DNA of 64,000 bases from Spirosoma agri (GCF_010747415.1 NZ_JAAGNZ010000001.1:1488001-1552000), one strand, 5' to 3'; shown: positions 8,897-17,073, counted from the first letter of the stretch. Notes: a model not told the origin generated them from the letters alone. Made by a program: numbers and translations.

Positions 8897-9540
8897 GCGG
8901 TATTGCGTTCGTATTTGAAGTACATGGCCAACCCATAAACGATGTGCAGGACACCGAAACCAATGGACCAGGTCAGTAAATTATACCCCGGCCGGAAGAG
9001 CGAGAGAAGGCCGAGGGCAATTTCACAGTAAGCCAGTGATTCAACGTCCCGAACGGTATACTTACTACCATTGAGCAACGCCAAGCCGTAAAAAATAAGG
9101 GTCGCCGGAAAGGCCAGCCAGATGAGGTTATACTGAAGCAGTGCCAGACAAAATACGCCCCCGGCTGCCAACGGTACGGCCAAAGCCCACCACAGCCGTT
9201 GCGATGATCTGTTCCAGACGCTCAGTCCTTGCCGCCGGGCTTTGCGAATCGTAAAATAACTTCCGGCCAGTAAAGCGGATACCAGGACAACGATGGCCAC
9301 TGTGATCAGAAATTCACGAATAGACTGGTGCGCGGCATTGTCATAGAGTTCGAGCCGCTGGTAATTCAGTGCCTGAAAAGTGTCCGTTCGCAGACGAGCG
9401 TAAATAACGCCTGCCCCAAGCAACGCGATGATACCGGCCGATACGCCTGATAAACCACTCAGGGACAAGAATTTGGAGGAGCGTTCCATCAGGCTTCGGA
9501 TCTCCGTCAGCGTCTGTAGATGTTCGCGGGATTCGTACAT
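8893..9540 (-). CDS. Multi-span membrane protein coupled to a winged-helix regulator
   Basis: No named family is certain. The 215-residue protein starts MYESREHLQTLTEIRSLMERSSKFLSLSG and then has about six hydrophobic segments (GVSAGIIALLGAGVIYA, FLITVAIVVLVSALLAGSYF, WWALAVPLAAGGVFCLALL, LIWLAFPATLIFYGLALL, CEIALGLLSLF, WSIGFGVLHIVYGLAMYF). The frame is open upstream to 9594, but that part looks non-coding and the ATG at 9540 fits homologues of this arrangement. Its stop overlaps the start of the regulator (TGA inside ATGA at 8893-8896). A membrane protein in the same mRNA as a small regulator suggests that it senses or is controlled by it. Confidence 0.75.
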   Translation of the reverse strand: MYESREHLQTLTEIRSLMERSSKFLSLSGLSGVSAGIIALLGAGVIYARLRTDTFQALNYQRLELYDNAAHQSIREFLITVAIVVLVSALLAGSYFTIRKARRQGLSVWNRSSQRLWWALAVPLAAGGVFCLALLQYNLIWLAFPATLIFYGLALLNGSKYTVRDVESLAYCEIALGLLSLFRPGYNLLTWSIGFGVLHIVYGLAMYFKYERNTA

Positions 9541-9632
9541 GAAAAGAGTATATCGTTTATTGATTATACGAATTGATTGTAACGCTACCAGCATAACAGC
9601 CCGTCATTACGGTTGTTTGGTACCGACTGGTG

Positions 9633-10016
9633 TTAACTAATGATATGAATGCCAAAAATAGCCAGTAGTTTACTGCCGAGAATAAGCAGTCCGACAACGA
9701 CGGCTGCGATGGCCAGAATAAGCACCGCTCCCGACGAAAGATCCTTGATCGCTTTGATCTGCGGATGTAGTCCGGGGGAAACAAAATCGCATAATTTTTC
9801 GATGGCCGTGTTGAACGCTTCGGCAGCCCAGACCAGCCCAATCTGAGTAAGCAGAATCGACCACTCCACAAGACTAAGGTGTAGCCAACATCCCGCCAGA
9901 AGCACCAATCCGGCGATGAGCAGATGGACCCTGGCGTTGTTTTCGTAGCGAAACAGAGCAACAATACCTTGTCCTGCAAATCCGAAACTACGCCAGACCT
10001 TACGAACATTAATCAT
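9633..10016 (-). CDS. dgkA: Diacylglycerol kinase family protein (DgkA/undecaprenol kinase type)
   Basis: A 127-residue three-span integral membrane kinase. The conserved segment EAFNTAIEKLCDFV and the following IKDLSSGAVLILAIAA are the active-site motifs of the prokaryotic DagK family. Members phosphorylate diacylglycerol or undecaprenol with ATP for lipid recycling; Gram-positive and Bacteroidota members are frequently undecaprenol kinases, so the substrate is open. A full TAnnTTTG box (TAAGTTTG, minus strand, 10021-10028) lies only 5 bases before the start codon. If it is used, the mRNA would be almost leaderless. Confidence 0.92.
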   Translation of the reverse strand: MINVRKVWRSFGFAGQGIVALFRYENNARVHLLIAGLVLLAGCWLHLSLVEWSILLTQIGLVWAAEAFNTAIEKLCDFVSPGLHPQIKAIKDLSSGAVLILAIAAVVVGLLILGSKLLAIFGIHIIS

Positions 10017-10060
10017 GTGGCAAACTTACTATTAAAATAGAAGTGAATTCCACCGTGCCA

Positions 10061-10765
10061 TCAGTTAGCGTGATCGGCCTCGTAGTCGACATACCACCAG
10101 AAGGCTACGTACAGAACCACCAGCACAAAGCCGTACGCTAAAGTAAGCTTTATGCTCAGGTGATTATGGGTAGCATCGGCAATCGCGCTGAACAGATTCA
10201 GCGGGTTTGTCAGCACATCCCAGCTGTTCCACCGGCCAAATCGACCCAGATAAATACCGAAACCCGATAGCAACTGACCGGTCAGCAAGACGAGCCAGGT
10301 TAGCTTGGCACCAATAAGCGGACGAACTAGACGATGAACGATCAGAATCGAGTACAAACCGATCAATAGACCCGTTTGCGCAAACAGGAAAATGGTCATG
10401 GTGTCGAACCAGAGCAATGGATTGTCGACGTTCTTGATGTGGTACAGGTCGGTGATGATGTAGGGGGCATTAGGTAAAAACGCGAGCCAGATTGCCAGGC
10501 AGGATCCAAACAACCAGCGACTTAGAAAACCACTTCGTCGCAAATCGCGCAGGATGAGGACAACGCCCAGTGGAAAAAAGGCTAGAAAGAGGTTCCAGGT
10601 TAACATGATGAAAAACCACCAGTTACCGGTGAGGAGACCACGCGTGATGACTAGACATAATCCGGCTGCCGTCATTGCGGCTATTGCCTGTAAGCCCTTG
10701 CCCGTCTTGGGCTGGCCCGTTCGATTAACCAACCCACGTTGGGGGAAGTATACTATCTGTTGCAT
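10061..10765 (-). CDS. DUF1361 domain-containing membrane protein
   Basis: The 234-residue protein has about seven membrane segments and the two conserved blocks of DUF1361: FLPNAPYIITDLYHI and GIYLGRFGRWNSWDV. The function of the family is not known. Upstream at 10775-10793 there is a 7-bp inverted repeat with a 5-base spacer (tactttg...caaagta) that could be an operator or part of the promoter. It is followed on the same strand by the diacylglycerol kinase gene, 44 bases away, so the two may form one unit. Confidence 0.9.
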   Translation of the reverse strand: MQQIVYFPQRGLVNRTGQPKTGKGLQAIAAMTAAGLCLVITRGLLTGNWWFFIMLTWNLFLAFFPLGVVLILRDLRRSGFLSRWLFGSCLAIWLAFLPNAPYIITDLYHIKNVDNPLLWFDTMTIFLFAQTGLLIGLYSILIVHRLVRPLIGAKLTWLVLLTGQLLSGFGIYLGRFGRWNSWDVLTNPLNLFSAIADATHNHLSIKLTLAYGFVLVVLYVAFWWYVDYEADHAN

Positions 10766-10882
10766 ATATAAAAGTACTTTGTTTTACAAAGTAAAACAAA
10801 AAGATACAGAGTTGCCCAACGCTACCACAAATTATTTATGGCGGTAACGCGCTTTACTTAACGTCAAGGAGCCTAAATACGA

Positions 10883-10926
10883 ATTTCGTCCCCAAACCAG
10901 TGAACAAATTGGTTCGGGGACGAAAT
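10883..10926 (-). terminator. Terminator after the secreted protein gene
   Basis: A 17-bp stem with one mismatch (10883-10899 with 10910-10926), 26 bases after the stop codon of the gene at 10952-11539. Confidence 0.7.
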
Positions 10927-10951
10927 GAATGCCTGAGTTTCAGGTAGCCGA

Positions 10952-11539
10952 TCAAGAGGCTGTATGATGGGTAGTATCAACTGGATAAAACAGACGAATG
11001 AGCTGTCTAACCTTGTCCGTTGGTTTGGTCACATCGTCAAGTTTGTCAAAAGCCGCTGTTTTATCCGGCTGGTCGTAATAAATATCCTTCAGGTTTTCGC
11101 TTGTAATGAGGTGAATGGGCGAATTTGCCTCCCGACTGAAGTAATACAGCGTTGCCGAAGAAGCAGACCCGCCACTGGCTAACCACGTATTGGCTGGCTT
11201 GCTGTAGATGACTATACGATCGGTGTGCTCAACGCGAAAGAGATCGTTGTTAAAACTCCGGTAATCGACACCTTCTTTGCGCTCTCCCCACAAGTTTGAG
11301 AGTGGTATTTTAGCTTCCGGCGCATTGGGCTGATCGACCTTTATCGCGTTCCCGAAGGCTTCATCGCGCAACCGATAGCCCGGCTGGTCGTCATTGAAAC
11401 CATCTGTCAATTGGTGTGTCGAAAAATCGGTGGCTGACAAATAGATACCATTGTCGGGAAACAACGTGAACTGATCAGCCTGTTGAGCTACAACAGAAAG
11501 GGGCAACGCGGCTACGAAGGCCAGCATTATAGTTTTCAT
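10952..11539 (-). CDS. Secreted protein of unknown function
   Basis: I do not recognise a family. The 195-residue product has a signal peptide (MKTIMLAFVAALPLSVVAQQ, cleavage probably after AQ or VVA). The mature part is soluble-looking and rich in D, Y and T, with blocks such as FTLFPDNGIYLSATDFSTHQL and ENLKDIYYDQPDKTAAFDKL. There is no cysteine and no lipobox, so a periplasmic location is likely. It is flanked by hairpins on both sides and is transcribed alone. Confidence 0.7.
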   Translation of the reverse strand: MKTIMLAFVAALPLSVVAQQADQFTLFPDNGIYLSATDFSTHQLTDGFNDDQPGYRLRDEAFGNAIKVDQPNAPEAKIPLSNLWGERKEGVDYRSFNNDLFRVEHTDRIVIYSKPANTWLASGGSASSATLYYFSREANSPIHLITSENLKDIYYDQPDKTAAFDKLDDVTKPTDKVRQLIRLFYPVDTTHHTAS

Positions 11540-11733
11540 AACAGTCGAACGAATTAGTGAAACAACATTAAAAGATCTGTGCAGCCAAACGGGGTACTGA
11601 TTCGTTGTAGCTGACTGTGTTCCTGTACTTGTGTTTCATCTGTGTAATTCGCGTTGCGTTGTTAGGCGCTGTAAACCTCGCTGGATGATATTATAATGAG
11701 ATGATTTTCAGGTTAATAAGCTGTTAAAAAAAG

Positions 11734-11775
11734 AGTCAAGCACAGCAAGGACCGAAATCCTTGCTGTGCTTGACT
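11734..11775 (-). terminator. Terminator after the ABC ATPase gene
   Basis: A perfect 18-bp stem (11734-11751 with 11758-11775, loop ccgaaa), 23 bases beyond the stop codon of the ATPase. On the minus strand it is followed by a CTTTTTTTTAAC-type T-run. The rest of 11540-11797 holds nothing else that I can identify. Confidence 0.85.
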
Positions 11776-11797
11776 AAAGAGTAAAGTCAGGGCTACA

Positions 11798-12484
11798 TTA
11801 GAGGGCTGCTTTGGCGACTTCGGGTTCGAGCCAGCCATCTTTCAGCCGGATTATGCGCGAACCGTATTGGGCATTTACTTCCGAGTGGGTCACCTGAACA
11901 ATAGTTACGCCGTCTTTCTTATTTAACTCACTGAAAATTTCCATGATGTCGCGCGCCTGATCGGAATGCAGATTTCCGGTCGGCTCATCGGCGAAAATAA
12001 CGGACGGTTCAGCCGCCAATGCACGGGCAATACCCACTAGTTGCTGCTGCCCCCCTGATAGTTGGGCGGGAAATAAATCCTTTTTGGCGACAATATTGAA
12101 GCGATCCAGGAGTTCAGCCACGCGGCTTTTGCGTTCTGACCCGCTCAGTCCTTTATAGAGCAGTGGCGTTTCAATGTTCTCATAAACCGTCAGTTCGTCG
12201 ATCAGGTGATACGCCTGAAATACGAAGCCGATCTGAGTTCGGTGGAGTTCGGTTCGTCTCTTCTCCGATAATTTTTGAACGGGCTGATCTTCGAACAAAT
12301 ACTCACCATCCGATGGCTCTTCGAGCAAGCCCAGAATATGCAGTAACGTTGATTTTCCCGACCCCGATGGACCCATGATCGACACGAACTCGCCCTGCGA
12401 AATGTCGAGGCTTATGTTCCGCAACACATAGATTCGGCCAAAGCCAGCCGGGTAGTATTTAGAGACGTTGTTAAGATGAATCAT
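11798..12484 (-). CDS. ABC transporter ATP-binding protein, LolD/MacB-like
   Basis: A 228-residue ATPase with Walker [10 protein letters not shown] (about residues 39-47), Q-loop FVFQAYHL, signature LSGGQQQ, Walker [14 protein letters not shown] and the H-loop histidine in VQVTHSE. Overall similarity is to the group that powers lipoprotein release (LolD), MacB-type efflux and FtsE. No permease gene (FtsX/MacB-type) is next to it in this window, which is unusual for the class: the partner must be encoded elsewhere, or the ATPase is shared. The first A of the usual LSGGQQQR signature is followed by LVGIARAL, a minor variant. Confidence 0.93.
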   Translation of the reverse strand: MIHLNNVSKYYPAGFGRIYVLRNISLDISQGEFVSIMGPSGSGKSTLLHILGLLEEPSDGEYLFEDQPVQKLSEKRRTELHRTQIGFVFQAYHLIDELTVYENIETPLLYKGLSGSERKSRVAELLDRFNIVAKKDLFPAQLSGGQQQLVGIARALAAEPSVIFADEPTGNLHSDQARDIMEIFSELNKKDGVTIVQVTHSEVNAQYGSRIIRLKDGWLEPEVAKAAL

Positions 12485-12765
12485 AATCGGTTATCGTAGA
12501 AAGACGTTCGTCGAGGTTTAAAGAAGCAATGCGTTCTTCACCGGCTTTTAGCCTGCACCGGGTGAATTTGTTTCGGTCTATCGCGCTCAAGTGTCGTGCC
12601 AGACTTATAATGCATTGTTTACTAGCTAATTACTCTAAACTAATTCCGGTTCGTCGTCCGTTAGCGGACAAAGCCACCCCCGAAACCGGACAGAATTTTT
12701 GGACCGTTATGCAACATAATAACCTTTTCGTGCATCTTCACATAAATCAACTCATTTTGTAAACT

Positions 12766-13467
12766 ATGAAAACTATAGCTTTATCGATCCTGGTAATGAC
12801 GGCTGGCATGAACTCGGCCAGTACCGATTGGAAAAAAGATCGTTCGGTGTCGGGCTTTACAAGCCTAAGCGTCAGCAGTGGCATTGATGTTTATTTGACG
12901 CAGGGCGGTTCGGAAAAGCTGTCACTTGAAGCCAAAGGGATCGACGAAGAAGATGTCAAGTCGGAGATAAAGAACGGTGTCCTGAAACTCTACATTGACC
13001 GTAAAGGCGTTATGAACTGGTCTTTCGGTCGCAGTAGTTATGTAAAAGCGTATCTAACCTTCAGGCAGTTGACCAACCTTCAGGCATCAGGTGGTGCCGA
13101 CGTGTTTGGACAGGGCCGACTGTCGTTTAACGATTTAAATCTTGAGGCATCGGGTGGTTCGGATGTGAAACTGGATCTTAAAGCCGATGACCTGAATGTA
13201 TCTGCGTCGGGCGGTGCTGATGCTATTCTGGAGGGTTCGGCGCGGTCGCTCAACGCCAAAGGTTCCGGAGGAGCCGATCTCGATGCGCGTGAACTAACGG
13301 TTGAAGTCTGTAATGCCAGTTCATCGGGTGGCTCAGATGTATACGTTAACGCAACCAAAGAATTGAGTATGAAGGCATCCGGTGGTTCCGATATTTATTA
13401 TTACGGCTCGGCTAAAGTGCTGTCAAAGAGTGAGTCTGGCGGATCAGACATCAAGCACAAAAATTAA
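12766..13467 (+). CDS. Head GIN domain (DUF2807) secreted protein
   Basis: The 233-residue protein has a short signal-like N terminus (MKTIALSILVMTAGMNS). It then shows the putative auto-transporter adhesin head GIN pattern: FTSLSVSSGIDVYLTQGGSEKLSLEA, a central VKAYLTFRQLTNLQASGGADV, and a ladder of SGG(A/S)D repeats about every 20-24 residues (seven copies, ending at SESGGSDIKHKN). The family probably forms a right-handed parallel beta-helix on the periplasmic or cell surface side; its biochemical function is not established. No adhesin anchor is present. The 281 bases upstream, shared with the divergent ABC ATPase gene, show no clear gene. Confidence 0.88.
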   Translation: MKTIALSILVMTAGMNSASTDWKKDRSVSGFTSLSVSSGIDVYLTQGGSEKLSLEAKGIDEEDVKSEIKNGVLKLYIDRKGVMNWSFGRSSYVKAYLTFRQLTNLQASGGADVFGQGRLSFNDLNLEASGGSDVKLDLKADDLNVSASGGADAILEGSARSLNAKGSGGADLDARELTVEVCNASSSGGSDVYVNATKELSMKASGGSDIYYYGSAKVLSKSESGGSDIKHKN

Positions 13468-13506
13468 CTACATTGTCCGTCTCCTAATTAAGCGGCATGA
13501 GTTAGT

Positions 13507-13588
13507 AGGGTAATTGGTTGATTGAGGTAATTTTACAGCCTAGTTGCTGACGCAGCTAATACTCAGGTACGATTCAACCAATTACCCT
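13507..13588 (+). promoter_or_regulatory. Structured leader of purK (long inverted repeat with nested hairpin)
   Basis: A perfect 15-bp inverted repeat (13507-13521 with 13574-13588) encloses a 52-base spacer. The spacer has a second stem of 7 bp with one G.U (13541-13547 with 13552-13558, loop tgac). The right arm ends one base before the TTG start of purK at 13590, so the folded RNA would hide the ribosome entry site. It could instead act as a terminator for the GIN gene, but there is no T-run. It does not match the purine riboswitch core. Confidence 0.5.
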
Positions 13589-13589
13589 C

Positions 13590-14726
13590 TTGACACCGAC
13601 TATTGGTATTCTTGGCGGGGGCCAGCTTGGTCTGATGCTGCTGCAAGCCGCTATAGACTGGAACCTCCGCGTTCATATTCTCGACCCCGATGCGGAAGCA
13701 CCCTGCCGACATCTGTGTACGCAATTTACGCAGGGCGCGCTTACGGATTACGACACCGTATATCAGTTTGGACAAACGGTCGACGTACTGACCATCGAAA
13801 TTGAACGGGTCAATGTTGAAGCGCTCGAAGCGCTGGAACGGGAAGGAAAGAAGGTATTTCCGCAACCAGCCGTTATTCGTGTTATTCAGGACAAACGGCT
13901 TCAGAAACAGTTCTACCGCGATCATAACCTCCCCACCGCCGATTTTGTGCTCACCGACAACCGGGCGGATGTTGCACTCCTGGAAATACATCAGCCCGAT
14001 TTTTTTCCGGCTTTTCACAAACTGGGTCGGGATGGTTACGATGGGCGGGGCGTTCAGCGAATCGCATCGGTCGCCGATGTTGGTAAGGCATTCGATGCGC
14101 CGGGCGTACTGGAAAAAGCCGTTGATTTCGAGAAAGAGCTGGCCGTTATCGTTGCTCGTAACGAACGGGGCGAGGTACAGACGTTTCCAACGGTTGAAAT
14201 GGTCTTCCATCCTGAACTGAATCTGGTCGAATATTTATTCGCTCCGGCACAGATTTCAGCAGCGATCGACAAGCAGGCGCAGGACATTGCCCGTCGTACT
14301 GCCGATGCCTTCGGTATTGTTGGTGTGCTCGCTGTTGAGCTATTTCTGGATAAGATGGGAAACGTACTGATCAACGAAGTAGCTCCGCGTCCGCACAACA
14401 GTGGTCACCAATCGATTCGGGCGAATGTTACGTCGCAGTTCGAACAGCACTGGCGGGCTATTCTCAATTATCCTCTTGGCGACACAACGGCCTACCAGCC
14501 AGCCGCTATGGTGAACTTGCTTGGTGAGGATGGCCATACCGGTCCGGCGATATACGAGGGGCTGGAAAATCTGTTGGCTATGCCGGGTGTATTTCCGTTT
14601 TTTTATGGGAAAGCGATCACCAAACCATTCCGCAAGATGGGCCACGTAACCGTTATGGATGATTCACTGGAACGACTACGCGAGAAAGTGTCGGAGGTTA
14701 AAGCAGGAATTCGTGTCGTGACTTGA
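13590..14726 (+). CDS. purK: 5-(carboxyamino)imidazole ribonucleotide synthase
   Basis: PurK is an ATP-grasp enzyme that carboxylates aminoimidazole ribonucleotide with ATP and bicarbonate in purine synthesis. The 378-residue product starts with the family signature (TIGILGGGQLGLML). It has the ATP-grasp blocks YDGRGVQRI, the lysine-bearing VLEKAVDFEKELAVIVAR, and VELFLDKMGNVLINEVAPRPHNSGH. No ATG lies upstream in this frame before the TAA at 13557-13559, and homologues begin at this point, so the start is TTG at 13590. PurE is not next to it. Confidence 0.95.
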   Translation: MTPTIGILGGGQLGLMLLQAAIDWNLRVHILDPDAEAPCRHLCTQFTQGALTDYDTVYQFGQTVDVLTIEIERVNVEALEALEREGKKVFPQPAVIRVIQDKRLQKQFYRDHNLPTADFVLTDNRADVALLEIHQPDFFPAFHKLGRDGYDGRGVQRIASVADVGKAFDAPGVLEKAVDFEKELAVIVARNERGEVQTFPTVEMVFHPELNLVEYLFAPAQISAAIDKQAQDIARRTADAFGIVGVLAVELFLDKMGNVLINEVAPRPHNSGHQSIRANVTSQFEQHWRAILNYPLGDTTAYQPAAMVNLLGEDGHTGPAIYEGLENLLAMPGVFPFFYGKAITKPFRKMGHVTVMDDSLERLREKVSEVKAGIRVVT

Positions 14727-14751
14727 TGAAGTGAACCGATGTACTAGCCCA

Positions 14752-14785
14752 AAAAAGCCCCACCTTTTCAGGTGAGGCTTTTTTT
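14752..14785. terminator. Bidirectional terminator between purK and lepA
   Basis: Stem 14752-14766 with 14771-14785, one mismatch, bordered by six As and more than seven Ts. Both convergent genes use it; its last base is the last base of the lepA stop codon on the minus strand. Confidence 0.85.
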
Positions 14786-16572
14786 TAGTTGATTTTCAGA
14801 ACGGCCATAAACGCTTCCTGTGGAATTTCGACGTTGCCAACCTGGCGCATCCGTTTCTTCCCCTTTTTCTGTTTGTCGAGCAGTTTGCGTTTACGCGATA
14901 TATCACCGCCATAACACTTCGCCAGTACGTCTTTACGCAAGGCGCTTAGGGTTTCTCGGGCAATAATCTTCTGTCCAATGGCAGCCTGAATCGCTATCTC
15001 GAATTGTTGACGGGGAATCAATTCCCGGAGCTTTTCGCACAGTTTTTTACCCCACTCATACGACTTTGACCGGTGAACGATGGCCGACAACGCATCAACT
15101 TTGTCGCCGTTGAGCATTACATCCAGCTTTACCATGTCGGATTCACGGTTGTCCATGAACTCGTAGTCAAGCGATGCGTAGCCGCGCGAAATTGTCTTGA
15201 GTTTATCGAAGAAGTCGAATACAACCTCGGCCAACGGCATCTCAAACTGAAGTTCGACCCGATCGGCGGTCAGGTAAACCTGGTTTTTGAGAATGCTTCG
15301 CTTGTCCATACACAGGCTCATAATGCCGCCAACGTACTCGGATTTTGAGATGATCTGCGCCCGAATAAACGGTTCTTCAATATAATCGATCAGGTTTGGT
15401 TCGGGCATTTCGGCTGGTGCCGATACCTGAAGTTCCTCCCCTTTTGTGGTCAATACCTCGAAGCGAACCGATGGAACAGTGGTAATAACGGTCATATCGA
15501 ACTCGCGTTCCAGCCGCTCCTGCACAATCTCCATGTGGAGCATTCCCAGAAAACCGCAGCGAAAGCCAAAACCCAGCGCTGCCGATGTTTCAGGCTCCCA
15601 GACCAGAGCCGCATCGTTCAGTTGCAGCTTTTCCATCGCGTCACGCAGGTCTTCAAATTCGCTGGTCTCCACCGGATAAATACCGGCGAATACCATTGGC
15701 TTAACCTCCGAAAAGCCCTGAATGGCAGCACTGGCGGGATTATCGATAGTGGTAACGGTATCGCCCACCTTGACTTCTTTCGCTACCTTAATACCTGAGA
15801 TCAGGTAGCCTACGTCGCCACATTCAATGACATCTTTGGGCTCCTGCGACAGGCGTAACGTTCCAATCTCGTCGGCAGTGTACTCTTTGCCGGTATTCAT
15901 GAACTTTACTTTGTCACCTTTGCGAATGCGGCCATTCTTTACTCGGAAAATAACCTCAATACCCCGGTAGGAGTTGAAGTGTGAGTCAAAAATCAGGGCT
16001 TGCAGAGAACCGTTTGGATCGCCTTTCGGTGCGGGAATCCGCTCGACAATGGCCGCCAGGATTTCGGGAACGCCAATGCCTTCTTTGCCCGATGCGGGAA
16101 TGATGTCGTCGCGCTTACAGCCTAGCAGATCGACCATCTCATCCTTGATCTCTTCGGGCATGGCACCGGGCAGGTCAATTTTATTCAGCACGGGAATAAT
16201 GACCAGATCGTTGTTGAGCGCCAGATAGAGGTTGGAAATGGTCTGCGCTTCGGTGCCCTGCGAGGCATCAACGAGTAGTAACGCACCCTCACAGGCCGCA
16301 ATCGACCGCGACACTTCATAGCTAAAATCGACGTGACCTGGCGTGTCAATCAGGTTTAGCGTGTACAACTCACCGTTGTACATATAATCCATTTGAATCG
16401 CGTGACTCTTAATGGTGATGCCCCGCTCGCGCTCCAGATCCATGTCGTCGAGCAACTGAGCCTGCATATCGCGTGACCCTACAGTCTTGGTGAATTCTAA
16501 CAGTCGGTCGGCCAGGGTACTCTTGCCGTGGTCGATATGAGCAATAATGCAAAAATTACGGATATGTTTCAC
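14785..16572 (-). CDS. lepA: Elongation factor 4 (back-translocase LepA)
   Basis: LepA is a ribosome-dependent GTPase that moves stalled ribosomes back or helps 30S assembly. The 595 residues start [24 protein letters not shown] (G1 AHIDHGKST), with G3 DTPGHVDF and G4 NKIDLPGA. Domain order follows EF-G domains I-III and V, then the LepA-specific C-terminal domain ([23 protein letters not shown]). The length is the usual one. A full -7 box is found at 16607-16614, about 35 bases ahead. Confidence 0.97.
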   Translation of the reverse strand: MKHIRNFCIIAHIDHGKSTLADRLLEFTKTVGSRDMQAQLLDDMDLERERGITIKSHAIQMDYMYNGELYTLNLIDTPGHVDFSYEVSRSIAACEGALLLVDASQGTEAQTISNLYLALNNDLVIIPVLNKIDLPGAMPEEIKDEMVDLLGCKRDDIIPASGKEGIGVPEILAAIVERIPAPKGDPNGSLQALIFDSHFNSYRGIEVIFRVKNGRIRKGDKVKFMNTGKEYTADEIGTLRLSQEPKDVIECGDVGYLISGIKVAKEVKVGDTVTTIDNPASAAIQGFSEVKPMVFAGIYPVETSEFEDLRDAMEKLQLNDAALVWEPETSAALGFGFRCGFLGMLHMEIVQERLEREFDMTVITTVPSVRFEVLTTKGEELQVSAPAEMPEPNLIDYIEEPFIRAQIISKSEYVGGIMSLCMDKRSILKNQVYLTADRVELQFEMPLAEVVFDFFDKLKTISRGYASLDYEFMDNRESDMVKLDVMLNGDKVDALSAIVHRSKSYEWGKKLCEKLRELIPRQQFEIAIQAAIGQKIIARETLSALRKDVLAKCYGGDISRKRKLLDKQKKGKKRMRQVGNVEIPQEAFMAVLKIN

Positions 16573-16606
16573 GTTGGAAAACGGAGGAGTCTTTACTACT
16601 AAACGG

Positions 16607-16614
16607 CAAAAATA
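16607..16614 (-). promoter_or_regulatory. -7 box for lepA
   Basis: On the minus strand TATTTTTG, a full match to TAnnTTTG, 35 bases before the lepA start. No clear -33 TTTG. Confidence 0.45.
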
Positions 16615-16664
16615 GGTAAAAAAGTCCGCGTTTGGGCTAGATAAGAACGGCTACAAAAAAACAA

Positions 16665-16691
16665 ACGCCGGACTCATCAGGGAGCCGGCGT
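16665..16691 (-). terminator. Terminator of the tRNA-like RNA gene
   Basis: Stem acgccgg/ccggcgt (16665-16671 with 16685-16691), loop of 13. On the minus strand it is followed by TTGTTTTTTTG, a strong T-run. Confidence 0.8.
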
Positions 16692-16762
16692 GTTCAATTA
16701 CACTTCATCAACAAACTAAAATCGTATCGGCGAACCGCCGGGCCGCCGAAGCGGCAAAATGC

Positions 16763-16934
16763 TGTAGGAGGGGGACTCGAACCGCCCACGGTGCAGTTAG
16801 CTACAGTACAACTCTGGTGGTCAACCCCAGTCGCCTTAGCAGATGAATCCACATCGGGCGGCATTATGCTGCGTTTATCCCTTATCACCACCCCCGAGAC
16901 AGGAGGGCACGTCTGCCAATTTCGACATCCTACA
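16763..16934 (-). other. tRNA-like fold with an approximately 104-nt insert at the variable arm
   Basis: Reading from 16934 down: a 7-bp acceptor stem (TGTAGGA, 16934-16928, pairs fully with TCCTACA, 16769-16763), then TG. Next is a Leu-type D-arm (TCG-AAATTGGCAGA-CGT, with the GG and A14 in place; the outer D pair is U.U). An anticodon stem CCCTC/GGGGG follows with a 7-base loop CTGTCTC; U33 is present and the anticodon would be GUC. At the end stands a T-arm with loop TTCGAGT and stem GGCGG/CCCCC (one C.C mismatch). Between anticodon stem and T-stem lie 104 nt instead of 4-21. Position 37 is U, not purine. CCA is not encoded. It could be a functional non-tRNA RNA or a decayed tRNA with an insert. 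Confidence 0.6.
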
Positions 16935-16993
16935 GTGTGAGAAAAAGAATCAAGAGGATCGGCGTGTGACCCCGCTCGATCAACTTGACAATA

Positions 16994-17026
16994 CAAAGGT
17001 AATGGATTAAGGTATTTTATTGCAAA
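16994..17026 (-). promoter_or_regulatory. Promoter of the tRNA-like RNA
   Basis: Minus strand: -7 TACCTTTG (17001-16994), a full match to TAnnTTTG, and -33 TTTG (17026-17023), 21 bases apart. Start expected near 16988. Confidence 0.75.
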
Positions 17027-17073
17027 TTTTACATGAAAATTTCTTAAAATTTACATCCTATTCAAAAAAAGGC

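Larger units (their letters stand above)
16660..16988 (-). ncRNA. Independent transcription unit for a tRNA-like structured RNA
   Basis: A minus-strand unit of about 325 nt with no supported protein. It is bounded by a full sigma-ABfr-type promoter (16994-17026) and a terminator hairpin with T-run (16665-16691). In order the transcript has a leader of about 50 nt, a tRNA-like body of 172 nt (16763-16934), and a trailer. The trailer has two very stable short hairpins: 16742-16755, which on the RNA strand closes a C(UUCG)G tetraloop, and 16728-16740, a 5-bp cggcg/cgccg stem. I could not match it to tmRNA, RNase P, 6S or SRP RNA. Boundaries are estimated from the promoter and terminator, not from a transcript. 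Confidence 0.6.

Noticed and set aside
12529..12762. Open frame of 77 codons between the ABC ATPase and the GIN gene
   Set aside because: Composition and residue pattern look random, no signal or family, and it covers the divergent promoter region.
16660..16988. The RNA as tmRNA (ssrA), RNase P, 6S or a group I intron-containing tRNA
   Set aside because: There is a proper D-stem and anticodon stem, no tag frame of useful length (a GINAA-stop stretch is too short and closed by a stop), and total length near 325. The insert of 104 nt sits after the anticodon stem, not in the anticodon loop, and is too short for a group I intron.
16694..16996. Open frame of 100 codons across the tRNA-like RNA gene
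   Set aside because: The frame carries no protein-like pattern, and the same strand holds paired tRNA arms and hairpins. The promoter and terminator fit an RNA gene.
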